Source: Chthoniobacter sp. | GTDB taxonomy: Bacteria; Verrucomicrobiota; Verrucomicrobiia; Chthoniobacterales; Chthoniobacteraceae | Direction of reading: 5' to 3' | NCBI GenBank assembly: GCA_021414005.1 | Contig: JAIOPH010000022.1 | Span: forward strand, 1 to 64,000 | DNA: 64,000 nt | Shown here: piece by piece, positions 41,816-48,877 of the stretch | Position numbering within the stretch: position 1 is the first letter of the stretch | How the letters are laid out: each line of letters begins with the position of its first letter | Notes under the pieces: model-generated | Seen by the model: the letters and a program-made list of their open reading frames with translations, nothing else | Database searches by the model: none | What the model was told of the DNA's origin: nothing | Position numbers and translations under genes: made by a program

Positions 41816-42400
41816 ATGCCTACTCCCGTCTGCCGCTGCGCCTGGGCGCGCGGCCCGCTCGACATCATCTACCACGACACCGAATGGGGCGTGCCCCAGC
41901 ACGATGACCGCATGCTCTTTGAGCTGCTCATCCTCGAAGGCGCGCAGGCCGGACTGAGCTGGTCCACCATCTTGAAAAAGCGCGAGAGCTACCGCACGGC
42001 GTTCGATGACTTCGACGCGAAGAAGATCGCCAGATACGACGACCGCAAGGTCGCCGCGCTGCTCACCGATCCCGGCATCGTCCGCAACCGCCTCAAGGTC
42101 GCCTCCGCCATAATCAACGCCCGCGCCTTTCTCGCCGTGCAAAAGGAATTCGGCAGCTTCGACCGCTACGTCTGGCAGTTCGTCGGCGGGCGTCCCAAAC
42201 AAAACGCCCGAACTACCCGCGACCAACTCCCGGCGAAGACCACCGAGTCCGACGCCATGAGCCGCGACCTGCTGAAGCGCGGGTTCAAGTTCGTCGGCTC
42301 CACGATTTGCTACGCCTTCATGCAGGCCGTCGGCATGGTCAATGACCACACCACCGACTGCTTCCGCCACGCGCCGCTCGCCGGTAAAAGGCGGGTCTGA
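41816..42400 (+). CDS. tag: DNA-3-methyladenine glycosylase I
   Basis: A 194-residue base-excision repair enzyme that removes 3-methyladenine from DNA. The zinc-binding residues expected for Tag are present: the Cys near the N terminus (CRCAWARG), the His of YHDTEWGVPQHDD, and the C-terminal His and Cys of NDHTTDCFRH. The catalytic region ILEGAQAGLSWSTILKKRE is well conserved. The ATG at 41816 (MPTPVCRCAW) is the natural start; sequence before it is unrelated. The N-terminal extension found in some homologues is absent. Confidence 0.93.
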   Translation: MPTPVCRCAWARGPLDIIYHDTEWGVPQHDDRMLFELLILEGAQAGLSWSTILKKRESYRTAFDDFDAKKIARYDDRKVAALLTDPGIVRNRLKVASAIINARAFLAVQKEFGSFDRYVWQFVGGRPKQNARTTRDQLPAKTTESDAMSRDLLKRGFKFVGSTICYAFMQAVGMVNDHTTDCFRHAPLAGKRRV

Positions 42401-42454
42401 CGCAAAGCGCCGCTTCCCACCACGCGGAGTTTGTGCGATAAGCGCCCGCTTTTC

Positions 42455-42928
42455 ATGGACGAACCGCATATCGAGCAGGCCACGCTGGAAGACCTCCCGC
42501 AGTTGACCGATCTCCTCACCGAGCTTTTCGCGCACGAGGGCGACTTCGTGCCGAACCGCACCAAGCAGATGCGAGGACTCCGCCTGATCCTCGAACAGCC
42601 AAGCCGCGGCCGCATTTTCGTGCTCCGGGAAAACGGCACGATTCTCGGCATGATCAATCTCCTCATCACCATCAGCACCGCGGAGGGCGGGTTCGTGGTG
42701 ATGCTCGAAGACGTCATCGTCCACCGCGCACATCGCGGCAAAGGTTTCGGTGACAAGCTGCTCCAGCACGCCATCGCCTACGCGAGGAAAAAGGATTTCC
42801 TCCGTATCACGCTCCTTGCCGACCGGCTCAACGATCAGGGCCAGCACTTCTTCAAGGAGCGCGGTTTTGTGGAGTCCAAGATGATCCCGCTCCGGCTCAT
42901 CCTGAACACGGACGCCGCCACCACGTAG
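42455..42928 (+). CDS. GNAT-family N-acetyltransferase
   Basis: A 157-residue acetyltransferase. The acetyl-CoA pyrophosphate-binding loop is VHRAHRGKGFGDKLLQHAIA (RGxGFGxxLL). The fold's preceding strand is GGFVVMLEDVIV, and NDQGQHFFKERGFVESK near the C terminus is the usual closing helix and strand. The acceptor substrate is unknown. It directly abuts the larB start with no gap (its TAG stop precedes the ATG), so translation is probably coupled, and it follows tag on the same strand. Confidence 0.82.
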   Translation: MDEPHIEQATLEDLPQLTDLLTELFAHEGDFVPNRTKQMRGLRLILEQPSRGRIFVLRENGTILGMINLLITISTAEGGFVVMLEDVIVHRAHRGKGFGDKLLQHAIAYARKKDFLRITLLADRLNDQGQHFFKERGFVESKMIPLRLILNTDAATT

Positions 42929-43609
42929 ATGGCCGACGGTTTCGTCGATCTCGGTTTCGCCCGTGTGGACAGCGACCGCACGCGACGCTGCGGCTTCCCG
43001 GAGGTGATCTTCGGCGCCGGGAAGACGCCCGCCGAGGTGCTCGCCATCGGGCGCGAGATTTTGGCGAAAGAGCGATTCCTCCTCGTGAGCCGCGCCACCG
43101 AGGAGCAGCATCGGGCGCTCGCCGCGGAATTCCCCGTCGCCCGCTGGCATGCGCGCGCCCGCTGCATCACGGTGGAAGCCGAGCCGCTGCCGAAGCAGGA
43201 TGGCGTTGTCGGCATTCTCTGTGCCGGCACTTCCGACCTTCCGGTGGCCGACGAAGCGGCCGTCACGCTCGAAATTTTCGGCAACCGCGTGGAACGCATC
43301 ACCGATGTCGGCGTGGCCGGCATCCACCGCCTGCTCGCCGAGCGCGACCGAATGGAAGCGTGCGCGGTGCTCATCGTCGTCGCCGGAATGGAAGGCGCGC
43401 TGCCCAGCGCCGTGGCCGGTCTCGTCAGCAAGCCGGTCATCGCCGTCCCGACCAGCGTCGGATACGGCGCAAGCTTCGGCGGCCTCGCCGCCCTGCTCGG
43501 CATGCTCAATAGCTGCGGCAGCGGCGTCACCGTGGTGAACATCGACAACGGCTTCGGCGCGGCCTACGCCGCCGCGCAGATCATTCGCCTGCTCAACGCC
43601 CCGCGCTGA
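42929..43609 (+). CDS. larB: LarB: nickel-pincer cofactor biosynthesis carboxylase/hydrolase
   Basis: A 226-residue protein with a C-terminal PurE-like (AIR carboxylase) domain. LarB carboxylates and hydrolyses nicotinic acid adenine dinucleotide in the first step toward the nickel pincer nucleotide cofactor of lactate racemase. The family-specific [20 protein letters not shown], the active-site [20 protein letters not shown] (C196 corresponds to the expected catalytic cysteine), and [17 protein letters not shown] are all seen. larC, larE and larA are not in this window, so the pathway would have to be completed elsewhere. Confidence 0.9.
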   Translation: MADGFVDLGFARVDSDRTRRCGFPEVIFGAGKTPAEVLAIGREILAKERFLLVSRATEEQHRALAAEFPVARWHARARCITVEAEPLPKQDGVVGILCAGTSDLPVADEAAVTLEIFGNRVERITDVGVAGIHRLLAERDRMEACAVLIVVAGMEGALPSAVAGLVSKPVIAVPTSVGYGASFGGLAALLGMLNSCGSGVTVVNIDNGFGAAYAAAQIIRLLNAPR

Positions 43610-43624
43610 TCGCCGCGCGCACCT

Positions 43625-45001
43625 TTACTCCTCCACCCGCGACGCGATCTCGCCATCCACCAGCCGCGTGATGAGCCGCGCGCCCGGCCGCACCCCGGCA
43701 GCCGTGAGCAAAGGTGTGCCGTCGGCCTGCAAAGTGATGCTGTAACCGCGGGCGAGCGTGGCCGTGGGCGCGAGCACGCGCAGCATTTCCGCCAGCCGCG
43801 CGAGCCGCGTCTGCCGCGCTTTCCACGCCTCCTTGAAGCGCGCCTGCAACCGCCCGGCGAGTGCCGCAAACTGCTGTCGGCGCAGCGCCACAAGTTGATC
43901 CGGGCGATGCTGCCGGAGCTGGCCGAACAGCGTCTCCACGCGCTGCCGCTCCACCGCGATGCGCTCACGCAGCACGCGCCCGAGTGCTTCCGCCGCGAGG
44001 TCGGTACGCTGCTGCGCGGCAGCGAGACGCTTGGCCGGCTCGCGGAAAAAGGAATCGCGTGCGAGGAAATCCAGTCGCTTCCGCTGCGCCGTCACCGCAA
44101 CCGCCATCTGCCGTCGCAACTGCCCGGCCCATTGCGCCAGCCGGTGCGCCAGTTCCGCCGCGTCCGGCGCGATCAACTCCGCCGCCGCGCTCGGCGTGGG
44201 CGCGCGCAAATCCGCCACGAAATCCGCGATCGTAAAATCAATCTCGTGCCCCACCGCCGACACCACGGGAATCGCCGAGCCCGCAATCGCCCGCGCCACC
44301 ACCTCCTCATTGAAGGCCCACAAATCCTCGACGCTGCCCCCACCCCGCGCGACTACGATCACATCGAGCGTCCGCCCCGCCTCGCTCAAACGATTGAGCG
44401 CCGCCACACCCGCCGCGATTTCCTCCGCCGCGCCATCACCCTGCACCCGCGCCGGGCTCACGATCACCCGCAGCCACGGCGCCCGCCGCGCGAGCACCTG
44501 CAGCATGTCCCGCAGCGCCGCCCCGGTCGGTGAAGTCACGATGCCGATGGCCGTCGGAAACTCCGGCAGCGCGCGCTTGCCCGCCGGATCGAAAAGGCCC
44601 TCCGCCTCCAGCTTCCGTTTCAGCGCCTCAAATTTCGCCTGCAACAGCCCCGCACCACCCGCCTGCACGAGTTGCACATTGAGCTGATACTGCCCGCGCG
44701 CCTCATACACCGTCAGCGCGCCGCGCACCTGCACCTGCATTCCGTCGCCGAGCGCCACCAGTTTCAGCCGCGAGCCGCTGCGCGCAAACCACACGCACGC
44801 GAGCTGCGCCTGCGCATCCTTGAGCGTGAAATACTGATGCCCGCTCGCCTGCTTCCGGTAGTTGCTCACCTCGCCCTCCACCCACACCGTCCCGATTTCG
44901 TCCTCCAAAACCGCGCGCACCGTCCGCGTGATCTCACTCACGGAAAAAACCCGTGGCTCCTCGCGCGGCGGCTCGGGTGATCCAAAAAGGTCGGCGGTCA
45001 T
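43625..45001 (-). CDS. xseA: Exodeoxyribonuclease VII large subunit
   Basis: A 458-residue subunit of the ATP-independent exonuclease that trims single-stranded DNA from both ends. The N-terminal OB fold has GTVWVEGEVSNYRKQASGHQ and YFTLKDAQAQLACVWF. The catalytic core carries ARGGGSVEDLWAFNEEVVAR and VGHEIDFTIADFVADLRAPT. A long coiled-coil region (about 300-400) follows, ending with LARGYSITL. The xseB small subunit is not visible here. The start overlaps the stop of the enoyl reductase gene (ATGA), which is thus upstream in one transcript. Confidence 0.95.
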   Translation of the reverse strand: MTADLFGSPEPPREEPRVFSVSEITRTVRAVLEDEIGTVWVEGEVSNYRKQASGHQYFTLKDAQAQLACVWFARSGSRLKLVALGDGMQVQVRGALTVYEARGQYQLNVQLVQAGGAGLLQAKFEALKRKLEAEGLFDPAGKRALPEFPTAIGIVTSPTGAALRDMLQVLARRAPWLRVIVSPARVQGDGAAEEIAAGVAALNRLSEAGRTLDVIVVARGGGSVEDLWAFNEEVVARAIAGSAIPVVSAVGHEIDFTIADFVADLRAPTPSAAAELIAPDAAELAHRLAQWAGQLRRQMAVAVTAQRKRLDFLARDSFFREPAKRLAAAQQRTDLAAEALGRVLRERIAVERQRVETLFGQLRQHRPDQLVALRRQQFAALAGRLQARFKEAWKARQTRLARLAEMLRVLAPTATLARGYSITLQADGTPLLTAAGVRPGARLITRLVDGEIASRVEE

Positions 45002-46011
45002 GCGCGCGAGTCTCCCGCAGCCTCGCCACAAAACAAAATCTTTCCCGCGCGCCGGCCTTGCGCCGCGTGCGCCAGCGCGGCGGCGGCCTCGGTGAGCGGG
45101 TAGAGGCGCTCGACCGGGGCGTGCAGCGCGCCACTTTGTGCGAGGGTAAAAAGCTCGGCAAGCATCGCGGCCACGGCCTCGGGCGCGGCGGTGCGATACC
45201 ACTGCGAAATCCAAAAGCCGCGCCAGCGGAGGTCTTGAAAGATGAGCAGTCCGTTCGGGATGCGCAGCGGCTGGCGGCTCATCGCGCCATAGGTCACGAG
45301 GGTGCCGCCGGGCGCGAGCGCCTGTACCAGCCGCAGCGCGCTGTCGCCGCCCACGGCGTTGAGCGCGAGCGAGATCGCCGCGCCGCCGGTGGCCGCGGCG
45401 ATTTGCGCGGGCAGGTCGTCGCCATCGAGCAGCACCACGTCCGCACCGTCGGCCTTCAGCCCGGCGATCAACTCGGCGCGCCGGATGACATTGACTGTGC
45501 GCCAACCGGAAACCCGGGCGATTTGCACAACCGCGCGCCCGACCGCGGAGTTCGCCGCATTTTGCAAAATCCAGTCGCCCGGCTTCAGCTCCACGAAATC
45601 GCGCAGCATCCGCCACGCGGTCGCAGGATTGATCCGCAGCATCGCCGCCTGCTCCGTGGCGATGCCGTCCGGCACGGCCCACACGCTGTCCGCTTTCACC
45701 ACCCCGCTCTCCCGCCAGGTGCCGTAGCCCTGCGGGAGCAGGACGCGCTCGCCCGCGTGCCGCGCCGTCACGCCCGCGCCCACCGCCTCGATCACGCCCA
45801 CGCCTTCCACGCCCGGCACGCCGGGGAGCGCGGGGCGGATCGGGTACTTGCCTTCGATCACGTTGAGGTCGGCGGGATTGATCGGCGCGGCCAGCAGGCG
45901 CACGCGCACTTCATCCGGCGCGGGTTCCGCGGTCTCGATTTCCTCGCAGCGCGCGACTTCCGCCGGCGCGCCGTGACGGTGAAAAACAATGGCCCTGACT
46001 TTGGATGGCAT
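44998..46011 (-). CDS. MECR-like trans-2-enoyl thioester reductase (MDR family)
   Basis: A 337-residue zinc-free medium-chain reductase. The N-terminal catalytic domain has APINPADLNVIEGKYPI with the likely catalytic tyrosine and LPGVPGVEGVGVIEAVGAGV. The Rossmann part shows WILQNAANSAVGRAVVQIA, the NAD(P)-binding motif typical of MECR/Etr1-like 2-enoyl reductases. Such enzymes reduce trans-2-enoyl-CoA or -ACP with NADPH in fatty acid synthesis. The exact substrate is inference. It is translationally coupled with xseA (ATGA overlap) and divergent from the cation efflux gene. Confidence 0.85.
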   Translation of the reverse strand: MPSKVRAIVFHRHGAPAEVARCEEIETAEPAPDEVRVRLLAAPINPADLNVIEGKYPIRPALPGVPGVEGVGVIEAVGAGVTARHAGERVLLPQGYGTWRESGVVKADSVWAVPDGIATEQAAMLRINPATAWRMLRDFVELKPGDWILQNAANSAVGRAVVQIARVSGWRTVNVIRRAELIAGLKADGADVVLLDGDDLPAQIAAATGGAAISLALNAVGGDSALRLVQALAPGGTLVTYGAMSRQPLRIPNGLLIFQDLRWRGFWISQWYRTAAPEAVAAMLAELFTLAQSGALHAPVERLYPLTEAAAALAHAAQGRRAGKILFCGEAAGDSRA

Positions 46012-46030
46012 CGACCTAGGATGCCGCGCC

Positions 46031-46981
46031 GTGGCCGACTCGACAAAACCAATCAGCGAAACTTCCGCCGCCCGGCGTGCGCGGGGCTACGGCGTCGGCT
46101 CGCGTCTCGCACTCGTCGGCGTGGTCGTGAATTTCCTTCTCGCGCTCATCAAAATCGCCGCCGGCATTTTCGGTCATTGCTACGCGCTCATCGCCGACGG
46201 CATCGAATCCACACTCGATATTTTCGGCTCCCTCGCCATTTGGTTCGGGCTGAAAGTCGCCGCCGAACCGCCGGACGACGAGCACCCCTACGGTCACGGC
46301 AAAGCGGAGCCGCTGGCCTCGGTCGCGGTGGCGCTCGCGGTCCTCGCCGCGGCGATCGGGCTGGCTGTCGAGAGCGTCCGCGAAATCATCACGCCCCATC
46401 ATTCGCCAGCGCCCTTCACGCTCGCCGTGCTCGTGGTCGTGATCGCGGTGAAAGAGACGCTTTTCCGCAAGGTGGCCGGTGCCGCCGAGCAGCTCGGCAG
46501 CAGCGCAGTGAAGACCGACGCGTGGCATCACCGCTCGGATGCCATCACGTCGGCGGGCGCGTTCGTCGGCATCTCGGTGGCGCTCATCGGCGGCCCCGGC
46601 TGGGAGCCGGCGGACGACTGGGCCGCGCTCTTCACCTGCGGCATCATCGGCTTCAACGGCTGGCGGCTGCTCCTGCCGGCGATCCACGAAGTGATGGACA
46701 CCGCGCCGCCCCGGGAGGTGGAGGACGGCGTGCGCCTGATCGCCAGCCGCGTGCCAGGCGTGCGCGATGTGGAAAAATGCCGGTTGCGCAAAATGGGCAC
46801 GGAGTTTTACGCCGACATCCACATCGGCGTGGACGCCGACATCACGGTGCGCGCCGGCCACCAGATCGGCCACGACGTGAAGGACGCCATCCGCACCACC
46901 AACCCCGCCATCGCCGACGTGCTCGTGCACATCGAGCCGATCGAACCGCCGACTAACCCTGCGCCGCGCGGAGGCGATTGA
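46031..46981 (+). CDS. Cation diffusion facilitator (CDF) family transporter
   Basis: A CDF membrane protein exporting divalent metals such as Zn2+, Fe2+ or Mn2+ by proton antiport, about 316 residues, with an N-terminal region of about six transmembrane helices. The metal sites are in YALIADGIESTLDIFGSLAI (helix 2, with a D in both metal positions) and DAWHHRSDAITSAGAFVG (helix 5, HxxxD). HPYGHGKAEPLASVAVALAV is the family loop. The C-terminal cytoplasmic domain is about 100 residues. I chose GTG 46031 because AGGA lies nine bases before it; an ATG at 45989 would overlap the start of the divergent gene. It convergently overlaps SufE by 29 bp. Confidence 0.85.
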   Translation: MADSTKPISETSAARRARGYGVGSRLALVGVVVNFLLALIKIAAGIFGHCYALIADGIESTLDIFGSLAIWFGLKVAAEPPDDEHPYGHGKAEPLASVAVALAVLAAAIGLAVESVREIITPHHSPAPFTLAVLVVVIAVKETLFRKVAGAAEQLGSSAVKTDAWHHRSDAITSAGAFVGISVALIGGPGWEPADDWAALFTCGIIGFNGWRLLLPAIHEVMDTAPPREVEDGVRLIASRVPGVRDVEKCRLRKMGTEFYADIHIGVDADITVRAGHQIGHDVKDAIRTTNPAIADVLVHIEPIEPPTNPAPRGGD

Positions 46982-47411
46982 GGAAAACCTTCACCGCGCC
47001 CTTCATCCGCGTGAGGATGTAATAGACCGTCTGCGAGCGGATGCGCACGAGCTGGCCGCCGACGATCTTCGGCACAAAGTCCGCGGGCAGCGCCATGATT
47101 TCGTCAAGCGTCGCGCCGTCGAGTCCCTTGCACAAAATAGAGGTCATCGCCTTGGTCAGCGTCTGGACCTGCGGGCCGAGGGTGATGCGGAAGTGCGCGC
47201 CTTTGTCCGCATCCACGCGCAGGAAGACGCCGACGGTGTCCGTGCATTCCTCGTCCTTGCGCACGTCCTCCAGATCGAACGCTTCGCCCGGCTTTGGCTC
47301 ATGTTTTTTCGCCTGCTCGGAATACGCGATCAGGTTCTCGCGCTTCTCCTCCTCGGGCAGCGATTCGAAGAGCGCGATGATGGCGGTGAGTTTGGGCGGG
47401 TAATCGGACAT
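46953..47411 (-). CDS. SufE-like sulfur acceptor, paired with a rhodanese
   Basis: A 152-residue protein with the SufE fold: KLTAIIALFESLPEEEKREN at the start, EECTDTVGVFLRV (a Cys in the position of the catalytic persulfide cysteine), and SILCKGLDGATLDEIMALP later. The motif differs from the RGCxxxVW form of the first SufE (14681), so it is a divergent paralogue. It ends opposite the CDF gene and follows the sulfurtransferase gene with 52 bp between, on the same strand. A job in moving sulfane sulfur from the rhodanese is a reasonable inference. Confidence 0.75.
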   Translation of the reverse strand: MSDYPPKLTAIIALFESLPEEEKRENLIAYSEQAKKHEPKPGEAFDLEDVRKDEECTDTVGVFLRVDADKGAHFRITLGPQVQTLTKAMTSILCKGLDGATLDEIMALPADFVPKIVGGQLVRIRSQTVYYILTRMKGAVKVFLNRLRAAQG

Positions 47412-47463
47412 TGGAAAAATTCGATGTGTCGTTTGCAACGACGGAACGCCTCGCGCGGACTCC

Positions 47464-48327
47464 TCAGCTCCGCTCGATCGGCGCGCGGACCCGATTTCCC
47501 CACTCCGTCCACGAGCCGTCGTAGTTGCGCACCTTTTCGTAGCCGAGCAGATACGTGAGCACAAACCATGTGTGGCTCGAACGCTCGCCGATGCGGCAGT
47601 AGGCGATGATGTTTTCGTCGGATTTCAGCTCGCAGCCGACGGCGTAAATCCCCGCGAGTTCAGTTGCCGGCTTGAAGGTTCCATCTTCGCGCACCGCCGT
47701 TTTCCATGGCACGCTTTTCGCGCCGGGGATGTGTCCGCCGCGCAGCACGCCCTCCTGCGGATACTCCGGCATGTGCGTGATCTCGCCTCGGAATTCGCCC
47801 GGCGAGCGCACGTCGATGAGCGGCAGGCCTTCCTGACTCTGCGCGAGCGCGTCGTCGTAGAATGCGCGGATGTCCGCGTCGAAACGCTTTGCTGGCGCGG
47901 GATATTCCGCCATTGCGGGCTGAGGCTTTTCCTTGGTCAAAGCGCGACCCTCTTTCACCCATTTATCGCGGCCGCCATCCACGAGCTTCACCTTCGTGTG
48001 GCCGAAAAGCCGGAATGCCCAGAGCGCGTAACACGCCCACCAGTTCGATTTGTCGCCGTAGAAAATTACCGTCGTCTCCGGAGTGATTCCGTTTTTCGCG
48101 CAGAGCGCGGCAAAGGTCTCGGGCTCGATGTAGTCTCGCACCAGCGGATCCTGGAGATCGTCGCGCCAGTCGATATGCACAGCGCCGGGGATGTGCCCGG
48201 TGGAGTACAGGAGCACGTCTTCATTGCTCTCGACGATGCGCGTGTCCGGTGCCTCGAGGTGTTCCGCGAGCCACTCGGTGCTGACCAGCACCTCGGGATG
48301 GGCGTAAGCGTAATTTGTTTCGCTCAT
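47464..48327 (-). CDS. Two-domain rhodanese (sulfurtransferase)
   Basis: A 287-residue SseA/thiosulfate or 3-mercaptopyruvate sulfurtransferase with two rhodanese domains. The first ends near [20 protein letters not shown]; the second carries the active-site loop CRIGERSSH (244-252), with C244 as the persulfide-forming cysteine. [11 protein letters not shown] resembles the thiosulfate-using type. [20 protein letters not shown] is the N-terminal family block. No signal peptide is seen, so it is probably cytoplasmic. It precedes the second SufE gene. Confidence 0.9.
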   Translation of the reverse strand: MSETNYAYAHPEVLVSTEWLAEHLEAPDTRIVESNEDVLLYSTGHIPGAVHIDWRDDLQDPLVRDYIEPETFAALCAKNGITPETTVIFYGDKSNWWACYALWAFRLFGHTKVKLVDGGRDKWVKEGRALTKEKPQPAMAEYPAPAKRFDADIRAFYDDALAQSQEGLPLIDVRSPGEFRGEITHMPEYPQEGVLRGGHIPGAKSVPWKTAVREDGTFKPATELAGIYAVGCELKSDENIIAYCRIGERSSHTWFVLTYLLGYEKVRNYDGSWTEWGNRVRAPIERS

Positions 48328-48362
48328 AGGGACCGGAGGCTAGCGGCCCCCGCGCGTGCCGC

Positions 48363-48848
48363 TCAAGTGGCGATTCCACCTGCCGGCTTCCGGCTTTCGC
48401 GCAGCGAAGCGACGATGAAACAGCCGGTGGCGACGAAGATGCAGCTATCCGCGACGTTGAAGGCCGGCCATGGATTTGCGAAACGGACGTGCAGATCAAA
48501 GAGCAGGAAATCGACAACGTAATGATGGAGCAGCCGGTCCGTAAGATTGCCGAGAATGCCCGCGACGAGCAGCGCCACACCGATGCGTGAGAGCAGATCG
48601 CGAAAGACCCCGCGGAAGTAAAAGATCAGCAGGCCCACGAGCGTCACGGCGGAGAGTGCGACGAAGAACCAGTTGTTGCCCGTGCCGATACTGAAGGCCG
48701 CGCCGGTGTTATGCCAGCGGCAGAGGTAGAAGAAATTGTCGATCACCGGACGGGGATCGTCATACGGAGTGAAGTGCGCGACCACCCACCATTTCGTGAG
48801 CTGATCGAGCGCGAAAAGCGGGAGCGCAAGGGCGAGGAGGAGTTTCAT
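48363..48848 (-). CDS. lspA: Lipoprotein signal peptidase (signal peptidase II)
   Basis: A membrane aspartyl protease of about 161 residues that cleaves the signal peptide of diacylglyceryl-modified prolipoproteins. The two catalytic aspartates lie in GILGNLTDRLLHHYVVDFLL and FNVADSCIFVATG. The N-terminal ALDQLTKWWVVAHF and NTGAAFSI are standard LspA blocks; four hydrophobic helices fit. I use the ATG of MKLLLALALPLFAL; a GTG five codons upstream would give MRASQMKLL. It is 30 bp downstream of ileS on the same strand, the usual order. Confidence 0.95.
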   Translation of the reverse strand: MKLLLALALPLFALDQLTKWWVVAHFTPYDDPRPVIDNFFYLCRWHNTGAAFSIGTGNNWFFVALSAVTLVGLLIFYFRGVFRDLLSRIGVALLVAGILGNLTDRLLHHYVVDFLLFDLHVRFANPWPAFNVADSCIFVATGCFIVASLRESRKPAGGIAT

Positions 48849-48877
48849 TTGGGACGCGCGCACTGCACTGAATCACG

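Noticed and set aside
44953..46956. A 667-codon plus-strand frame over the enoyl reductase and CDF genes
   Set aside because: It runs antisense to the reductase and out of frame with CDF; Arg/His/Gly-rich and without homology.
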